A stretch of 64,000 nt of DNA, from positions 1,116,001 to 1,180,000 of the forward strand of contig NZ_CP049866.1 in assembly GCF_011300215.1 (NCBI RefSeq), given 5' to 3'. The notes under the pieces were generated by a model, which was not told the origin of the DNA, did no database searches, and saw only the letters and a list, made by a program, of their open reading frames with translations. The translations under genes and the position numbers were made by a program. This document shows, piece by piece, positions 17,091 to 25,449 of this stretch; the stretch's first letter is position 1; each line of letters starts with the position of its first letter. The stretch comes from Nocardioides piscis (GTDB taxonomy: Bacteria; Actinomycetota; Actinomycetes; Propionibacteriales; Nocardioidaceae).

Positions 17091-17099
17091 TGTCGCGGC

Positions 17100-18260
17100 A
17101 TGGACAGAGGGACAGCTCCGGCGGCGGTGGTCGTCGGCGGCGGGATCGGTGGACTGGCGACGGCGCTCGCCCTGCAGCGCGTCGGCTGGCAGGTCACCGT
17201 GCGAGAGCGACGCGACGCCCTGGACCGTGGCGGCGCGGGACTGGTGCTGTGGCCCAACGCGATGCGCTGCCTGGCGGAGCTCGGCATCGCCGAGGCGGTC
17301 CGCTCGCGCTCCACACCCCTGACCGGGTCGGTGATCCGCCGCGCCGACGGACGGGTGCTGTCGCGGGTCACGGTGGACGCGCGGGCGGTCGGTGCCCGGC
17401 CGCTGGGCATCGTCCGGGCCGACCTGGTCGAGGCGCTGGCCTCGGCGCTCGGACCCGAGGTGCTCAGGCTGGGCGACCCCGTCACCGCCGTCGCCGCCGA
17501 GCCTGCCGCTGACCTGCTGGTCGGGGCGGACGGAGTCCGCTCGGTCGTCCGGACGTCGATCAGCCCGGACGCCCAGCCGGGCTTTCGCGGCTACACGGTC
17601 TGGCGCGCGCTCGTCCCCGGCGGCGCTGACGCCCTGGGCGGGGAGGCGGAGCTGAGCGAGACGTGGGGCGCCGGGATGCGCTTCGGGATGGTGCCGGCCG
17701 GCCCGGACGCCACCTATGTCTATGCCGCGGCGACGACCGCGCAGGGTGCGCGCAGCGACGACGAGCTGGCCGAGGTCCGACGCAGGTATGCCGACTGGCA
17801 CCCCCCGATCGCAGACGTGCTGAGCCGCGTCGAGCCCGGGAGCGTCCTGCGCCACGACATCTTCGACCTGCCGCCGGGGCGGACCCGCCTGCACAACGGT
17901 CGCCGGGTGCTGGTCGGCGACGCCGCCCACGCGATGGAGCCCAATCTCGGTCAGGGGGCCGGCCTGGCCATCGAGGACGCGGTCGTGCTGGCGCATGCGC
18001 TCTCGACCCGGCCCTCGATCGAGGACGCCCTCACCGACTACGCCGCGGCCCGCGCACCTCGGGTGACGGCGCTGGCTCGCCAGTCGCGCCAGATCGGCCG
18101 GTTCGCTCGCCTGGAGCGACGGGGTGCCATCGGCATACGAGACCTGGCGATGAGGGCGATCCCCGACCGGCTGGCTCGTCGCGCGGTCGGCGCTGCCGCG
18201 GACTGGTGCCCCCCGCTCATCGCTCCGCCCATCGCCCCGCCCACGCACCAGGAGACCTGA
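17100..18260 (+). CDS. FAD-dependent monooxygenase of the PHBH/UbiH type
   Basis: The 386-residue protein has the N-terminal FAD loop VVVGGGIGGLATALAL, the mid-chain GADGVRS (the DG motif contacting FAD and NAD(P)H) and the second FAD motif GRRVLVGDAAHAMEPNLGQGAGLAIED. These define class A flavin aromatic hydroxylases and related epoxidases. It probably hydroxylates a small hydrophobic or aromatic compound, but no substrate can be read from the sequence. It is leaderless and divergent from the TetR gene. The stop shares one base with the start of a small membrane protein, so both form an operon. Confidence 0.85.
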   Translation: MDRGTAPAAVVVGGGIGGLATALALQRVGWQVTVRERRDALDRGGAGLVLWPNAMRCLAELGIAEAVRSRSTPLTGSVIRRADGRVLSRVTVDARAVGARPLGIVRADLVEALASALGPEVLRLGDPVTAVAAEPAADLLVGADGVRSVVRTSISPDAQPGFRGYTVWRALVPGGADALGGEAELSETWGAGMRFGMVPAGPDATYVYAAATTAQGARSDDELAEVRRRYADWHPPIADVLSRVEPGSVLRHDIFDLPPGRTRLHNGRRVLVGDAAHAMEPNLGQGAGLAIEDAVVLAHALSTRPSIEDALTDYAAARAPRVTALARQSRQIGRFARLERRGAIGIRDLAMRAIPDRLARRAVGAAADWCPPLIAPPIAPPTHQET

Positions 18261-18759
18261 TGACCACCCCGACCACCCTGACCGCTCCGACTGCGCGTCC
18301 CCGCACGGTCCGCTCCCTCGCCGCGAGGGTCGTGGGCTGGCTGCTCGTCGTCACCGGAGCCGGCCACGCCACGCTCGTCGCGGTCGGCAGTGCGAGCCCG
18401 ACTCCGGGTGACGAGCGAGCAGTGCGCGCCCTGATGGAGACGACCTCGGTCGCCGTCGGGGCCTGGAGCGCACCTATTGGCAGCTGTTCACGGGCTTCAG
18501 CCTGGTGATGGCGCTGCTGCTGGTGGGCCTGGGGGCGTTGGTGCTCCTGGTCGAGCGGCGAGCACCCGAGCTGGTCGAGGGGTCACGCGCCGTGCTGGCG
18601 CTGCTCTCCCTCGTGCTGGCGCCCGCGCTGGTGCTCAGCGCCCTGCTGCTGCCACCCCCGCCGATCGTCCTGCTGGGGCTGGGCTGCCTCGTGGCGGTCG
18701 GAGCGCTGGTGCGCGATCCCGCGTCCGGCGAGCTCGAGCGCTCGGCGCGCCAGGGGTAG
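18260..18759 (+). pseudogene. Four-helix membrane protein (LIC_13387-like), apparent 1-base deletion
   Basis: ATG at 18260 overlaps the monooxygenase stop. The first frame gives RSLAARVVGWLLVVTGAGHATLVAV and breaks at the GGGG at 18458-18461. Restoring one G joins it to GGLERTYWQLFTGFSLVMALLLVGLGALVLL, LSLVLAPALVLSALLLP and VLLGLGCLVAVGALV, for about 166 residues. The order helix, GHAT, LERTYWQLFxGFSL, three helices fits the LIC_13387-type membrane family. Its last 177 bases overlap the 3' end of the convergent glpD. Confidence 0.7.
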
Positions 18760-20244
18760 CGCCGCCTCGCGGTCCTCGGCGACGAGGCCGACGCGGGTCC
18801 GGCGGTCGAGCAGGTCGTCGACGTCGGCAGCGCCCTCGTGGGTGACCCCGAAGACCAGCTCGGCCAGCGTGACCGGCAGTCGCTCGCTGACGGGCGCGAG
18901 CAGCTCGTCGTCGCCGAACCCGGTCACGGTGCGAGCGGTGTCGAGCACCAGCGCGGCGTCGGTACCGAACCGGCGCACGAGCCGGGGGTGCTGCTCGGAC
19001 GAAGCGAGCTCGGCGCGGCTGGCGGCACCGAGCAGCGGGGTGGTCGCGGTGACACACGGGCCGGCGTCGAGCCCAGCCGCGGCCACGGCTGCGTCGACGG
19101 CGTCCTCGGCCATCCGCCGATAGGTCGTGAGCTTGCCGCCCACGATCGTGATGACACCGGTCCGGCTGGTGAGCACGGCGTGGCGTCGAGAGATGTCGGC
19201 GGTCGATCCGTCGCCCGTGTCGATGAGGGGACGCAGCCCGGCGAAGGCACCGACCACGTCGCTGCGCCGCAGCGGGCGGGCGAAGGCTGCCGACACCACG
19301 TCGAGCAGGAAGCCGATCTCGGCCTCCGAGGGGGTGGGCACGTCGGGGATCGCCCCCTCGACCGCCTCGTCGGTCAGGCCGACGTAGAGCGTGCCGTCCG
19401 GCTGCGGGATCACCATCACGAAGCGGCTGGTCGAGCCCGGCACCGGCGCGGTGACGGTGACGCGCAGGTGGGGCAGCGTCTCGGCGCGGAGGACCAGGTG
19501 GGTGCCGCGACTGGGCCGCAGCGCGATCTCCTCCACGAGGCTGCCGGCCCACACGCCGGTCGCGTTGATGACCGTCCCCGCGGTGATCGTGCGGGTCTCG
19601 CCGGTGAGCTCGTCACGCAGCTCGACGCGCGTCCCGGTGGCGCTGAGCACCCGTGCCCGCGTCCGGACGTGCGCGCCGTAGGACGCCGCCGTGCGGGCGA
19701 CCGTGGTGACGAGACGGGCGTCGTCCTCGAGCTGGCCGTCCCAGCAGAGGAGCCCGCCGCGCAGTCCGCCGACGCGCAGGCCCGGAGCCAGGTTGCTGGT
19801 CTCGGTGGCCGAGATCCGCCGCGGTCGCGGCAGGGTGGCGGCCGACGTGCCCGCGGTGCGGCGCAGCAGGTCGCCGGCGAAGAACCCGCCCCTGGCCTGG
19901 AGGGCGGCGAAGCGGGAGACGCTCGGCATGAGGGGCACGAGCATGGGCATCGCGCGGGTCAGGTGAGGCGCTGTGACCTCCATCAGGATGCCGCGCTCGA
20001 CGGCGCTCTCGTGGGCGACCGCGACCTGTCCGGTGGCGAGGTAGCGGAGACCGCCGTGCACCAGCTTGGACGACCATCGCGAGGTGCCGAAGGCGAGGTC
20101 GTGGGCATCGACGGCGAGCGTCGACAGACCCCGGGTGACAGCGTCGAGCGCCACACCCGCGCCGGTGATGCCGAGCCCGATGACCAGGACGTCGACGTGG
20201 TCGGGGCTGCCGGCCAGACCGGGGGTGATGCGTCGCGCCGTCAT
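18583..20244 (-). CDS. glpD: Glycerol-3-phosphate dehydrogenase (FAD), GlpD type
   Basis: The 553-residue enzyme oxidises glycerol-3-phosphate to dihydroxyacetone phosphate at the membrane. It shows the FAD loop DVLVIGLGITGAGVALDAVTRG, the GlpD signature SRWSSKLVHGGLRYL, the mid-chain VINATGVWAG, RPSRGTHLVL, and VGGKLTTYRRMAEDAVD. The C-terminal domain ends near RRTRVGLVAEDREAALPLARRALELAG. The last 55 or so residues are low-complexity Gln/Arg/His and lie antisense to the convergent membrane gene; I see no earlier stop in any nearby frame. The start overlaps the TetR stop (ATGA). Gene order matches M. tuberculosis Rv2249c-Rv2252. Confidence 0.9.
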   Translation of the reverse strand: MTARRITPGLAGSPDHVDVLVIGLGITGAGVALDAVTRGLSTLAVDAHDLAFGTSRWSSKLVHGGLRYLATGQVAVAHESAVERGILMEVTAPHLTRAMPMLVPLMPSVSRFAALQARGGFFAGDLLRRTAGTSAATLPRPRRISATETSNLAPGLRVGGLRGGLLCWDGQLEDDARLVTTVARTAASYGAHVRTRARVLSATGTRVELRDELTGETRTITAGTVINATGVWAGSLVEEIALRPSRGTHLVLRAETLPHLRVTVTAPVPGSTSRFVMVIPQPDGTLYVGLTDEAVEGAIPDVPTPSEAEIGFLLDVVSAAFARPLRRSDVVGAFAGLRPLIDTGDGSTADISRRHAVLTSRTGVITIVGGKLTTYRRMAEDAVDAAVAAAGLDAGPCVTATTPLLGAASRAELASSEQHPRLVRRFGTDAALVLDTARTVTGFGDDELLAPVSERLPVTLAELVFGVTHEGAADVDDLLDRRTRVGLVAEDREAALPLARRALELAGRGIAHQRSDRHEAAQPQQDDRRGWQQQGAEHQRGRQHEGEQRQHGA

Positions 20245-20816
20245 GGTGCCAGCGCCCGCGTGATCAGCAGGCGGGCCTCGGCATAGAGGTCTTCCTCGCT
20301 CACCTCGTCGTCGATCATGGTGTGTCCGCTCAGGACGAAGCCGTGGCCCGCGAGCACGAGCGAGCGGGCGATGAGGGCCGGGTTGCCGGCTCGGACGCTG
20401 CCGTCGGCCTGGCCGGCCCGGACGGCCTCCTCGATCTGGGCCAGGATCAGGTCCTGGGAGCGGCCGCGCCGGTGGAGGAGATAGGGCAGGAGCAGGTCGG
20501 GGTCGAGCTCGACGATGCGCAGGAACAGCTCGTTGTCGCGCAGCGTCCGGGCTGTCTCGAGCGCGCGCTCGACGATGTCTCCTCCGGTCGAGCTCGCCGC
20601 CACGATCCCGATCCACTCCCGGGTCATCAGGTCGGCCAGCAGCTGGGTCATGTCCGGCCAGGAGCGATAGATCGTCATCCGTGAGACACCGGCCCGGCGA
20701 GCCACCTCGGTCAGCGTGGTCCGGCGCCAGCCGAGGTCGAGGATGCAGTCGCGGGCGGCGTCGAGATAGGCGTTCTCGGAACCTTTGCCTGGGTCGTTGT
20801 GACGAAGTGACGTCAT
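20241..20816 (-). CDS. TetR-family regulator upstream of glpD
   Basis: The 191-residue protein has a TetR helix-turn-helix (AYLDAARDCILDLGWRRTTLTEVARRAGVSRMTIYRSWPDMTQLL) and a helical effector domain. It is the first gene of the tetR-glpD operon (4-base overlap) and faces the AGPS-like oxidase across a 17-bp gap. TACAGT on the minus strand lies 7 bases before the ATG, consistent with a leaderless transcript. The position in the block corresponds to Rv2250c in M. tuberculosis. It likely controls both directions. Confidence 0.85.
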   Translation of the reverse strand: MTSLRHNDPGKGSENAYLDAARDCILDLGWRRTTLTEVARRAGVSRMTIYRSWPDMTQLLADLMTREWIGIVAASSTGGDIVERALETARTLRDNELFLRIVELDPDLLLPYLLHRRGRSQDLILAQIEEAVRAGQADGSVRAGNPALIARSLVLAGHGFVLSGHTMIDDEVSEEDLYAEARLLITRALAP

Positions 20817-20833
20817 GTGTCACACTGTAACAC
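20817..20833. promoter_or_regulatory. 17-bp TetR operator filling the intergenic gap
   Basis: The entire space between the two divergent start codons is GTGTCACACTGTAACAC, which matches its own reverse complement at 14 of 17 positions (GTGTnACAnTGTnACAC). It contains the -10 of tetR on the minus strand. A bound repressor would block both genes. Confidence 0.65.
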
Positions 20834-22405
20834 GTGACCAACCACGAGATGCACCCCCAGCGCTGGGGCGACCCGGCAGCCCAGACCTCGCTCCCCGACT
20901 CCGCCCGCGGCCTGATCGAGCTGGCCTTCGGCGAGATCGTGGAGCGGCCGGCCGCCGAGGACGTCGCCGTGCCGGCGGCCAGGATCCCCGACGAGGCGGT
21001 CGACGCCCTGCGCACGGCCGTCGGGGGCGACAACGTCCTGACCGACGACGCCGCGCGTCGGCTGCGCACCCGCGGGAAGTCGACGCCCGACCTGCTCAAG
21101 GCGCGCACCGGTGACCTCTCCGACGCCCCCGACGTGGTCGTGCGCCCCGGCGACCAGGCCGAGGTCGAGGCGGTGCTGGCCGTGGCGACCACCCACCGGC
21201 TCGCGGTGGTCCCCTTCGGTGGCGGCACCTCGGTGACCGGCGGGCTGGTCGCCGCACGCGAGCCCTTCGCCGGCGTCGTCAGCCTCGACCTGGTCCGGAT
21301 GAAGCGGCTTCTCGCCGTCGACGACGAGTCGATGACCGCCACCCTCGAGCCCGGGCTCCGCGGCCCCGAGGCCGAGGCGCTGCTCGCCGAGCACGGCCTG
21401 ACGATCGGCCACTTCCCCCAGTCCTTCGAGTTCGCCTCGATCGGCGGCTTCGCGGCGACACGCTCCAGTGGTCAGTCGAGCGCCGGCTACGGCCGCTTCG
21501 ACGCGCTGGTCGTCGGACTCACCGTGGTCACCCCGTCAGGCACGATCTCGGTGGGCTCGTCGCCGGCCAACGCGGCCGGACCGGACCTGCGGCAGGTCTT
21601 CCTCGGCTCGGAGGGCACCTTCGGGGTCATCTCCTCGGTCACGGTGCGGGTCCGCCCGGTGCCCCAGGACAAGGTCTATGTCGGGTGGCGCTGGCCCTCG
21701 TTCGCCGCCGGCGCCGCGGCGATGCGCACGCTGGCCCAGACCGGTCTCCTGCCGACGGTCATCCGGCTCTCCGACGAGGCGGAGACGGCGATCAATCTCG
21801 CCGACCCGACCGCCATCGGCGGCGCCGACGAGGCCGGCTGCCTGATGATCACCGGGTTCGAGGGCACCCCGGCCGCTGTCGCAGCCAAGCGCACGGCGGT
21901 CACCGCGCTGCTGACCGAGCTCGGCGGCACGGACGTCGGCACCGACGTGGGTGCGGCCTGGGCCCACGGGCGGTTCAACGCGCCATACCTGCGCGACTCG
22001 CTGCTCGACGTCGGTGTGCTCGTCGAGACGCTCGAGACGGCGACCTTCTGGTCCAACCGCGAGCGGCTGTATGCCGACGTGAAGTCGGCCCTCGAGTCGT
22101 CGCTCGGCGACGGGGCGCTCGTGCTGTGCCACATCTCCCACGTCTATGAGACCGGGTGCTCGCTCTACTTCACCGTCGCGGCCAAGGAGTCGGACGATCC
22201 GCTGGCGCAGTGGGCGGCGGCCAAGCAGGCGGCCTCCGACGCGATCGTCGCGGCCGGCGCCACGATCACCCACCACCACGCTGTCGGCACCGACCACAAG
22301 CCGTGGTTCGCCCAGGAGATCGGCCCCCTCGGCGTGCAGACGCTGAGGGCGATCAAGGACTCGCTCGACCCGGCCGGCCTCCTCAACCCGGGGGTGCTGG
22401 TCTGA
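20834..22405 (+). CDS. FAD-binding oxidase related to alkyl-DHAP synthase (AGPS-like)
   Basis: This 523-residue flavoprotein has the PCMH FAD-binding domain (DVVVRPGDQAEVEAVLAVATTH, VPFGGGTSVTGGLV, FPQSFEFASIGGFAATRSSGQSSAGYGRF) and an FAD-oxidase C-terminal domain ending with ATITHHHAVGTDHKPW. The His triplet corresponds to the HHH of alkyldihydroxyacetonephosphate synthases. The neighbours GlpD (makes DHAP) and a lipid kinase fit a role in glycerolipid or ether-lipid chemistry, but true AGPS activity in actinobacteria is not established to my knowledge. GTG at 20834 directly abuts the operator; ATG 20849 is an alternative start. Its counterpart by position is Rv2251. Confidence 0.8.
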   Translation: MTNHEMHPQRWGDPAAQTSLPDSARGLIELAFGEIVERPAAEDVAVPAARIPDEAVDALRTAVGGDNVLTDDAARRLRTRGKSTPDLLKARTGDLSDAPDVVVRPGDQAEVEAVLAVATTHRLAVVPFGGGTSVTGGLVAAREPFAGVVSLDLVRMKRLLAVDDESMTATLEPGLRGPEAEALLAEHGLTIGHFPQSFEFASIGGFAATRSSGQSSAGYGRFDALVVGLTVVTPSGTISVGSSPANAAGPDLRQVFLGSEGTFGVISSVTVRVRPVPQDKVYVGWRWPSFAAGAAAMRTLAQTGLLPTVIRLSDEAETAINLADPTAIGGADEAGCLMITGFEGTPAAVAAKRTAVTALLTELGGTDVGTDVGAAWAHGRFNAPYLRDSLLDVGVLVETLETATFWSNRERLYADVKSALESSLGDGALVLCHISHVYETGCSLYFTVAAKESDDPLAQWAAAKQAASDAIVAAGATITHHHAVGTDHKPWFAQEIGPLGVQTLRAIKDSLDPAGLLNPGVLV

Positions 22406-23298
22406 TGGACTCCTTCTCGTTCCTCGTCAACCCCGCCTCCGGCGGCGGCGCCGCTCCCGAGGCCGTCGTCCCGGTCGCGCGCCGGCTGCGCGACGCGGGC
22501 GCCCGCGTCGAGGTGACCTATTCGCCCGGCCCGCACGCGGCCATGGACCTCGTCTCCGCGGCCGTCGCCCGTGGGGACGTCGTCGTGTCCGCCGGCGGCG
22601 ACGGGATGTTGTCGTCCGTCGCCGGGGCCGTCTCCCGGCTCGGCGGCACGCTGGGCATCGTGCCCGCCGGCCGGGGCAACGACTTCGCGCGCATGCTCGG
22701 CCTGCCCGACGACCCGCTCGCCCAGGCCGACGCGCTGCTCGCGGGACGCCGGCGCACCGTCGACCTCATCGCCTATGGCGACGAGCGCATCGTCGCCGGT
22801 TCGGTCTATGCCGGCGTCGACGCCAAGGCTGCGGAGATCGTGGACCGCGCGACCTGGGTGCCGAAGCCCGCGCAATACCCGTTGGCTGCGATCCGGGCGC
22901 TGGCGACCTACACGCCCGCCCGCTACCACCTGACGATCGACGGGGTCGCCCACGAGATCGACGGTGCCACCGCGGTGATCGCCAACTCGGGCTACTACGG
23001 CAAGGGCATGAAGATCGCCCCGGCAGCCTCCCTCGACGACGGCCTGCTCGACATCATCGTGATCGAGGCGGCGTCGAAGCGTGCGCTCGTCCGGGCACTG
23101 CCCAAGGTCTATGACGGTGACCACGTCCACCTCGACGAGGTGCACGTCTTCACCGGCCGCGTCGTCACCATCTCGGCGACCTCGCGCACCCCGGTCCCGG
23201 TCGGGGGTGACGGTGAGCCGCTCGGCGTGCTGCCTTCCGCACCGTCCGCGCCCACGAGGGTGTCGGTGCTGCCGGGTGCGCTGAACGTCCTCGCCTGA
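22405..23298 (+). CDS. Diacylglycerol kinase-type lipid kinase
   Basis: The 297-residue protein has the DAGK catalytic signature: SFLVNPASGGG, VVVSAGGDGMLSSV (GGDG nucleotide loop), LGIVPAGRGNDFARML, and a late VIANSGYYGKGMKIAPAASLDDGLLDIIVIE. It phosphorylates a lipid hydroxyl, probably diacylglycerol to phosphatidate. Its start shares one base with the upstream stop (TGATG), so it is coupled to the AGPS-like gene. The M. tuberculosis positional counterpart Rv2252 is a diacylglycerol kinase linked to phosphatidylinositol mannoside synthesis. Confidence 0.88.
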   Translation: MDSFSFLVNPASGGGAAPEAVVPVARRLRDAGARVEVTYSPGPHAAMDLVSAAVARGDVVVSAGGDGMLSSVAGAVSRLGGTLGIVPAGRGNDFARMLGLPDDPLAQADALLAGRRRTVDLIAYGDERIVAGSVYAGVDAKAAEIVDRATWVPKPAQYPLAAIRALATYTPARYHLTIDGVAHEIDGATAVIANSGYYGKGMKIAPAASLDDGLLDIIVIEAASKRALVRALPKVYDGDHVHLDEVHVFTGRVVTISATSRTPVPVGGDGEPLGVLPSAPSAPTRVSVLPGALNVLA

Positions 23299-23316
23299 TC
23301 CGCCGTGGCCTGAGGG

Positions 23317-24000
23317 CTAGGAGCTGAAGGACCACACCAACAGCTCGGTGCCGGCGGCAGTCGCCTCGAAGGCAGTGCTCGACTCGTCGTCCAGGCGTAC
23401 GGCGTCGCCGGCTCCCAGCTCGAGCCCGCCGAGCCGTCCTCCGCCGACCGCGACGAACGCGTGGAGGAGGGGTGCGTCCGGGAGCTGGGCGTGCTCGCCG
23501 GGAGACAGGCGGGCGATGTCGAGGCGAGCCCCCTCGGTCCCGATGGGCAGAGCGCCGGCCCCCACGACCGCCGTCAGGCCCGGCCCCGGCTCGACGCCCT
23601 CGACGCGCCAGCTGGGCGCGAGGCCCGGCTCGTCGGGGCGCAGCCAGGTCTGGAGGAAGCGCGTCCGCCCGCTCGACGGGTCGGCGACCTCCGCGTGCCG
23701 GATGCCCGAGCCGGCGCTCATCACCTGGACGTCCCCCGGCTCCAGCGCCAGCGCACGGCCGGCGTCGTCGGTGTGGACGAGCACCCCCTCGAGCACCCAG
23801 GTGACGATCTCGAGGTCGCGGTGCGGGTGGTCGGGATAGCCCCCGGCAGGCTCGAGGACGTCGTCGTTGTGGCAGACCATGGGGCCGAAGCCGAGGTTGG
23901 CGGGGTCGTAGTGCTCCGCGAACGAGAACGAGTGCCGGGTGACCCGCCCTGGCGCGAGAGTCGTGAACCTCGCCGAACCGGCGTACACAGCCCCTGTCAT
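23317..24000 (-). CDS. Pirin-family protein (YhaK-like)
   Basis: The 227-residue bicupin has the pirin metal site: HNDDVLEPAGGYPDHPHRDLEIVTWVLEG gives HxH and the later Glu, and GSGIRHAEV completes the set. Pirins include quercetin dioxygenases and redox-sensing proteins. The ATG at 24000 lies only 17 bases from the divergent GH1 start, so its promoter must overlap that gene. That gap contains ATCTTCAACCA, a half-site of the operator at 3886-3912 and yceI. Confidence 0.88.
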   Translation of the reverse strand: MTGAVYAGSARFTTLAPGRVTRHSFSFAEHYDPANLGFGPMVCHNDDVLEPAGGYPDHPHRDLEIVTWVLEGVLVHTDDAGRALALEPGDVQVMSAGSGIRHAEVADPSSGRTRFLQTWLRPDEPGLAPSWRVEGVEPGPGLTAVVGAGALPIGTEGARLDIARLSPGEHAQLPDAPLLHAFVAVGGGRLGGLELGAGDAVRLDDESSTAFEATAAGTELLVWSFSS

Positions 24001-24017
24001 GGCTATATCTTCAACCA

Positions 24018-25366
24018 GTGGATGACTTCCCCCAGCTACCGGCCGGCTTCCGGTTCGGCGCCAGCACGGCGGCGTACCAGGTCGAGGGTGCTGCTGACCT
24101 CGACGGCAGGGGACCCAGCATCTGGGACACCTTCGCCGGCCAGCGGGGGCGGATCATCGACGGCAGCAGCGGCGCGGTGGCTGCTGACCACTACCACCGC
24201 TTCGCCGAGGACTTCGAGCTGCTCAAGCGGCTGGGGACCAAGGACTACCGGCTCTCGCTCAGCTGGTCGCGGATCCTGCCGTCGGGCCGCGGCCGGGTGA
24301 ACGACAAGGGCCTGGAGTTCTACGACCGCCTGCTCGACACCCTGCTCGAGAACGGCATCTCGCCGATGGTGACCCTCTATGCCTACGACCTGCCGCAGGC
24401 ACTCGAGGACGACGGCGGCTGGCTCAACCGGGGCACCGTCGACGCCTTCGCCGAATATGCCGCGATCGTGGGGGAGCGCTACGCCGACCGGGTCGAGCAC
24501 TGGATCCCCCTCAACGAGCCCAACGTCGCCTCGTTCCTGGGCTACGGCATCGGCATGCACGCGCCCGGTCGATCCTTGATGTTCGACTCGCTGTGGGCCT
24601 CCCACCACCTCCTCCTGGCCCACGGTCGCGCGGCCATCGAGCTGCGCAGGCACGGCGCGACGAGTGTCGGCTGCGCCAACAACCACGCCCCCGTGTGGCC
24701 GGCGACCGACGACGACGCCGACGTCGGCGCGAGCAAGCTCTTCGACGCACTGTGGAACGGCATGTGGCTCGAGCCGATGCTGCTCGGGCGCTATCCGGCC
24801 GACCTGATGCCGCTGCTCGAGGGCCTGGCCGAACCCGGCGACATGGCGACGATCAGGCAGCCGCTCGATTTCTACGGCGTCAACTACTACAACCCGATGC
24901 GCATCGCCGCGACCGACGAGGACGCGGACCTGCCGTTCGAATATCGCGACGTCGTGGGCTATCCGATCACCGACCGGGGCTGGCCGGTCGTTCCGGATGC
25001 GCTGCGGGAGTGGCTGATCATGTTCCGCGCCCGCTATCGCGCCGCACTCCCGCCCATCGTGATCACCGAGTCGGGGGCGGCCTACAACACCGAGCCCGAC
25101 GCCGAGGGGTCGTGAACGACCAGCTCCGGATCGACTACCTCGCCTCCCACCTGAGAGCCGTCCAGCAGGCCGTGCAACGCGGCGTCGACGTGCGCGGCTA
25201 CTACTGCTGGTCGCTGCTGGACAGCTTCGAGTGGGCCGAGGGTCTGACCAAGCGCTACGGCCTCGTGCACGTCGACTTCGAGTCCTTGAAGCGGACGCCG
25301 AAGAAGTCCTTCCAGTGGTATGCCGACGTGATCGCCGCCCAGGCCTCCACCCCGGCTGCGGGCTGA
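24018..25366 (+). pseudogene. Family 1 glycoside hydrolase (beta-glucosidase-like), apparent 1-base deletion
   Basis: Residues 1-363 show the GH1 barrel: FRFGASTAAYQVEGA, GPSIWDTF, ADHYHRFAEDFELLKRLG, the acid/base Glu in IPLNEPNVAS and the nucleophile Glu in IVITESGAAY. The frame breaks at GGGG 25106-25109. One extra G restores EGVVNDQLRIDYLASHLRAVQQAV and YYCWSLLDSFEWAEGLTKRYGLVHVDF, the normal GH1 end, for about 449 residues. The usual HWDLP segment is AYDLP, so the conserved His of the glycone site is Ala. Specificity may therefore differ from classical beta-glucosidases. Confidence 0.82.
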
Positions 25367-25449
25367 GCCCTTCGCCGTACGGCGCCGGCCTGCCGGCGGG
25401 GGACGCAACCTGGGCGGCGTCGACGCAGCGGGCCGATAGGCTGCCTCGC

